Shown: piece by piece, positions 6,198-6,342 of the stretch | How the letters are laid out: each line of letters opens with the position of its first letter | Position numbering within the stretch: the first letter of the stretch is position 1 | NCBI GenBank assembly: GCA_016219165.1 | Contig: JACRCB010000130.1 | Coordinates: 1 to 6,342 of the forward strand | Length of the DNA: 6,342 nt | Direction of reading: 5' to 3' | DNA from: Deltaproteobacteria bacterium | GTDB lineage: Bacteria; Desulfobacterota; GWC2-55-46; DRQE01 | Position numbers and translations under genes: made by a program | Notes under the pieces: model-generated | What the model was told of the DNA's origin: nothing | What the model saw: the letters and a program-made list of their open reading frames with translations, nothing else | Database searches by the model: none

Positions 6198-6222
6198 AGA
6201 ACCTTTTTATAAAAAGGTTCTC
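6197..6222. repeat. 26-base perfect palindrome
   Basis: GAGAACCTTTTTA followed directly by its complement gives an uninterrupted 26-base self-complementary sequence, about 10 bases inside the right terminal repeat. Its GAGAACC arms repeat the inner part of that right repeat. It could form a cruciform, bind a dimeric protein, or, as RNA, form a long AU-rich hairpin. Confidence 0.85.
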
Positions 6223-6231
6223 TCAAGATAC

Positions 6232-6248
6232 TTTTTCAGAGGTTCCTA
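6232..6248 (-). repeat. Right terminal inverted repeat
   Basis: Read on the minus strand from 6248 this gives TAGGAACCTCTGAAAAA, identical to the left end. It is followed on the plus strand by AAGGCG, which does not match the sequence before the left end, so any target duplication is limited to TA. Confidence 0.85.
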
Positions 6249-6282
6249 AAGGCGCTGGCGCCGGTTATCCCCGGAGGCCCGG

Positions 6283-6342
6283 CTAAGAATCCTTTAAGAC
6301 CCGCTCTGCGAATTTCAGCCTCATCACTATCGCATCCTCATC
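6283..6342 (-). CDS. C-terminal 19 codons of an unidentified gene (5' part outside window)
   Basis: On the minus strand the window edge reads DEDAIVMRLKFAERVLKDS and then TAG at 6283-6285. This is the only open frame on this strand here; the other two hit stops within the first few codons from the edge. The composition (acidic-basic amphipathic helix, Arg as AGG/CGG) is consistent with the end of a real protein, but it is too short to identify. The gene would lie upstream of the DUF4177-RDD-SulP genes on the same strand, separated from them by the inverted-repeat element. Confidence 0.5.
   Translation of the reverse strand, partial: DEDAIVMRLKFAERVLKDS

Larger units (their letters stand above)
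6031..6248. mobile_element. MITE-like non-coding inverted-repeat element, about 218 bases
   Basis: The outer 17 bases are exact inverted repeats (TAGGAACCTCTGAAAAA at 6031-6047, its complement at 6232-6248). With one base of slippage the similarity continues inward for about 15 more bases (GTACTTTTGGGGGAACC on the left, GTATCTTGAGAGAACC read inward from the right). If the repeat proper is GGAACCTCTGAAAAA, both ends are flanked by TA, as expected for elements that duplicate a TA target (for example those mobilised by IS630/Tc1-like transposases). The interior holds no convincing gene but four strong hairpins. A 75-codon reading frame across it on the minus strand (5999-6226) lacks a ribosome site and simply reads through the hairpins. 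The element lies between the - strand gene ending at 6283 and the DUF4177-like gene, so it would sit in the 5' region of that operon. Mobility is inferred from structure only; no second copy is in the window. Confidence 0.65.

Noticed and set aside
6177..6208. Second GAA hairpin plus the T-run at 6204-6208 as an intrinsic terminator on the + strand
   Set aside because: Eight bases separate the stem from the T-run, the T-run is part of the 26-base palindrome, and no + strand gene leads into it.
5999..6226. 75-codon minus-strand ORF through the inverted-repeat element
   Set aside because: Its peptide follows the hairpin repeats, has no ribosome site, and overlaps the start of the DUF4177-like gene; it is probably a spurious translation of repeat DNA.
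6251..6262. GGCGC-TG-GCGCC as a terminator for the - strand gene ending at 6283
   Set aside because: The usable stem is only about 4 pairs once a loop is allowed, and on the minus strand only three T residues follow.

Overview
The window reads as ordinary chromosomal DNA from a Gram-negative bacterium: a probable lipid A pathway enzyme is present, base composition looks moderately GC-rich by eye (not computed), and AGG (Arg) and ATA (Ile) codons are used heavily in every gene. That style, with this gene set, would fit the Nitrospirota or Desulfobacterota-like lineages common in subsurface and aquatic metagenomes, but this placement is a weak inference. No phage, CRISPR, toxin-antitoxin or defence system is visible.

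Left block, + strand, 1-3586: a tightly packed, probably translationally coupled operon. It holds the 3' part of rnr (RNase R), a 54-residue ORF that resembles the extreme N-terminus of an ABC1/UbiB-type kinase and may be a deletion remnant, ribF (bifunctional riboflavin kinase/FAD synthetase), aroE (shikimate dehydrogenase) and an LpxH-like metallophosphatase. Three of the four junctions are 4-base stop/start overlaps (ATGA, ATGA, GTGA) and the fourth is a 7-base gap. The genes serve unrelated housekeeping pathways (RNA turnover, flavin cofactors, aromatic amino acids, outer membrane lipid).

Middle block, - strand, 6002 down to 3589: a second likely operon transcribed toward the first. It encodes a 58-residue DUF4177-like protein, an RDD-family membrane protein and a 569-residue SulP anion transporter with a C-terminal STAS domain. 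The two operons converge with only 2 bases between stop codons.

Right end, 6003-6342: about 280 bases without a gene, followed by the last 19 codons of an unidentified - strand gene ending at 6283. Most of the gap is a compact 218-base inverted-repeat element (6031-6248) with near-perfect 17-base ends, flanking TA dinucleotides, and several strong hairpins. Two of these hairpins are direct repeats whose only differences are two compensated base pairs. This MITE-like element is the most interesting part of the window; the rest is recognisable housekeeping and transport.
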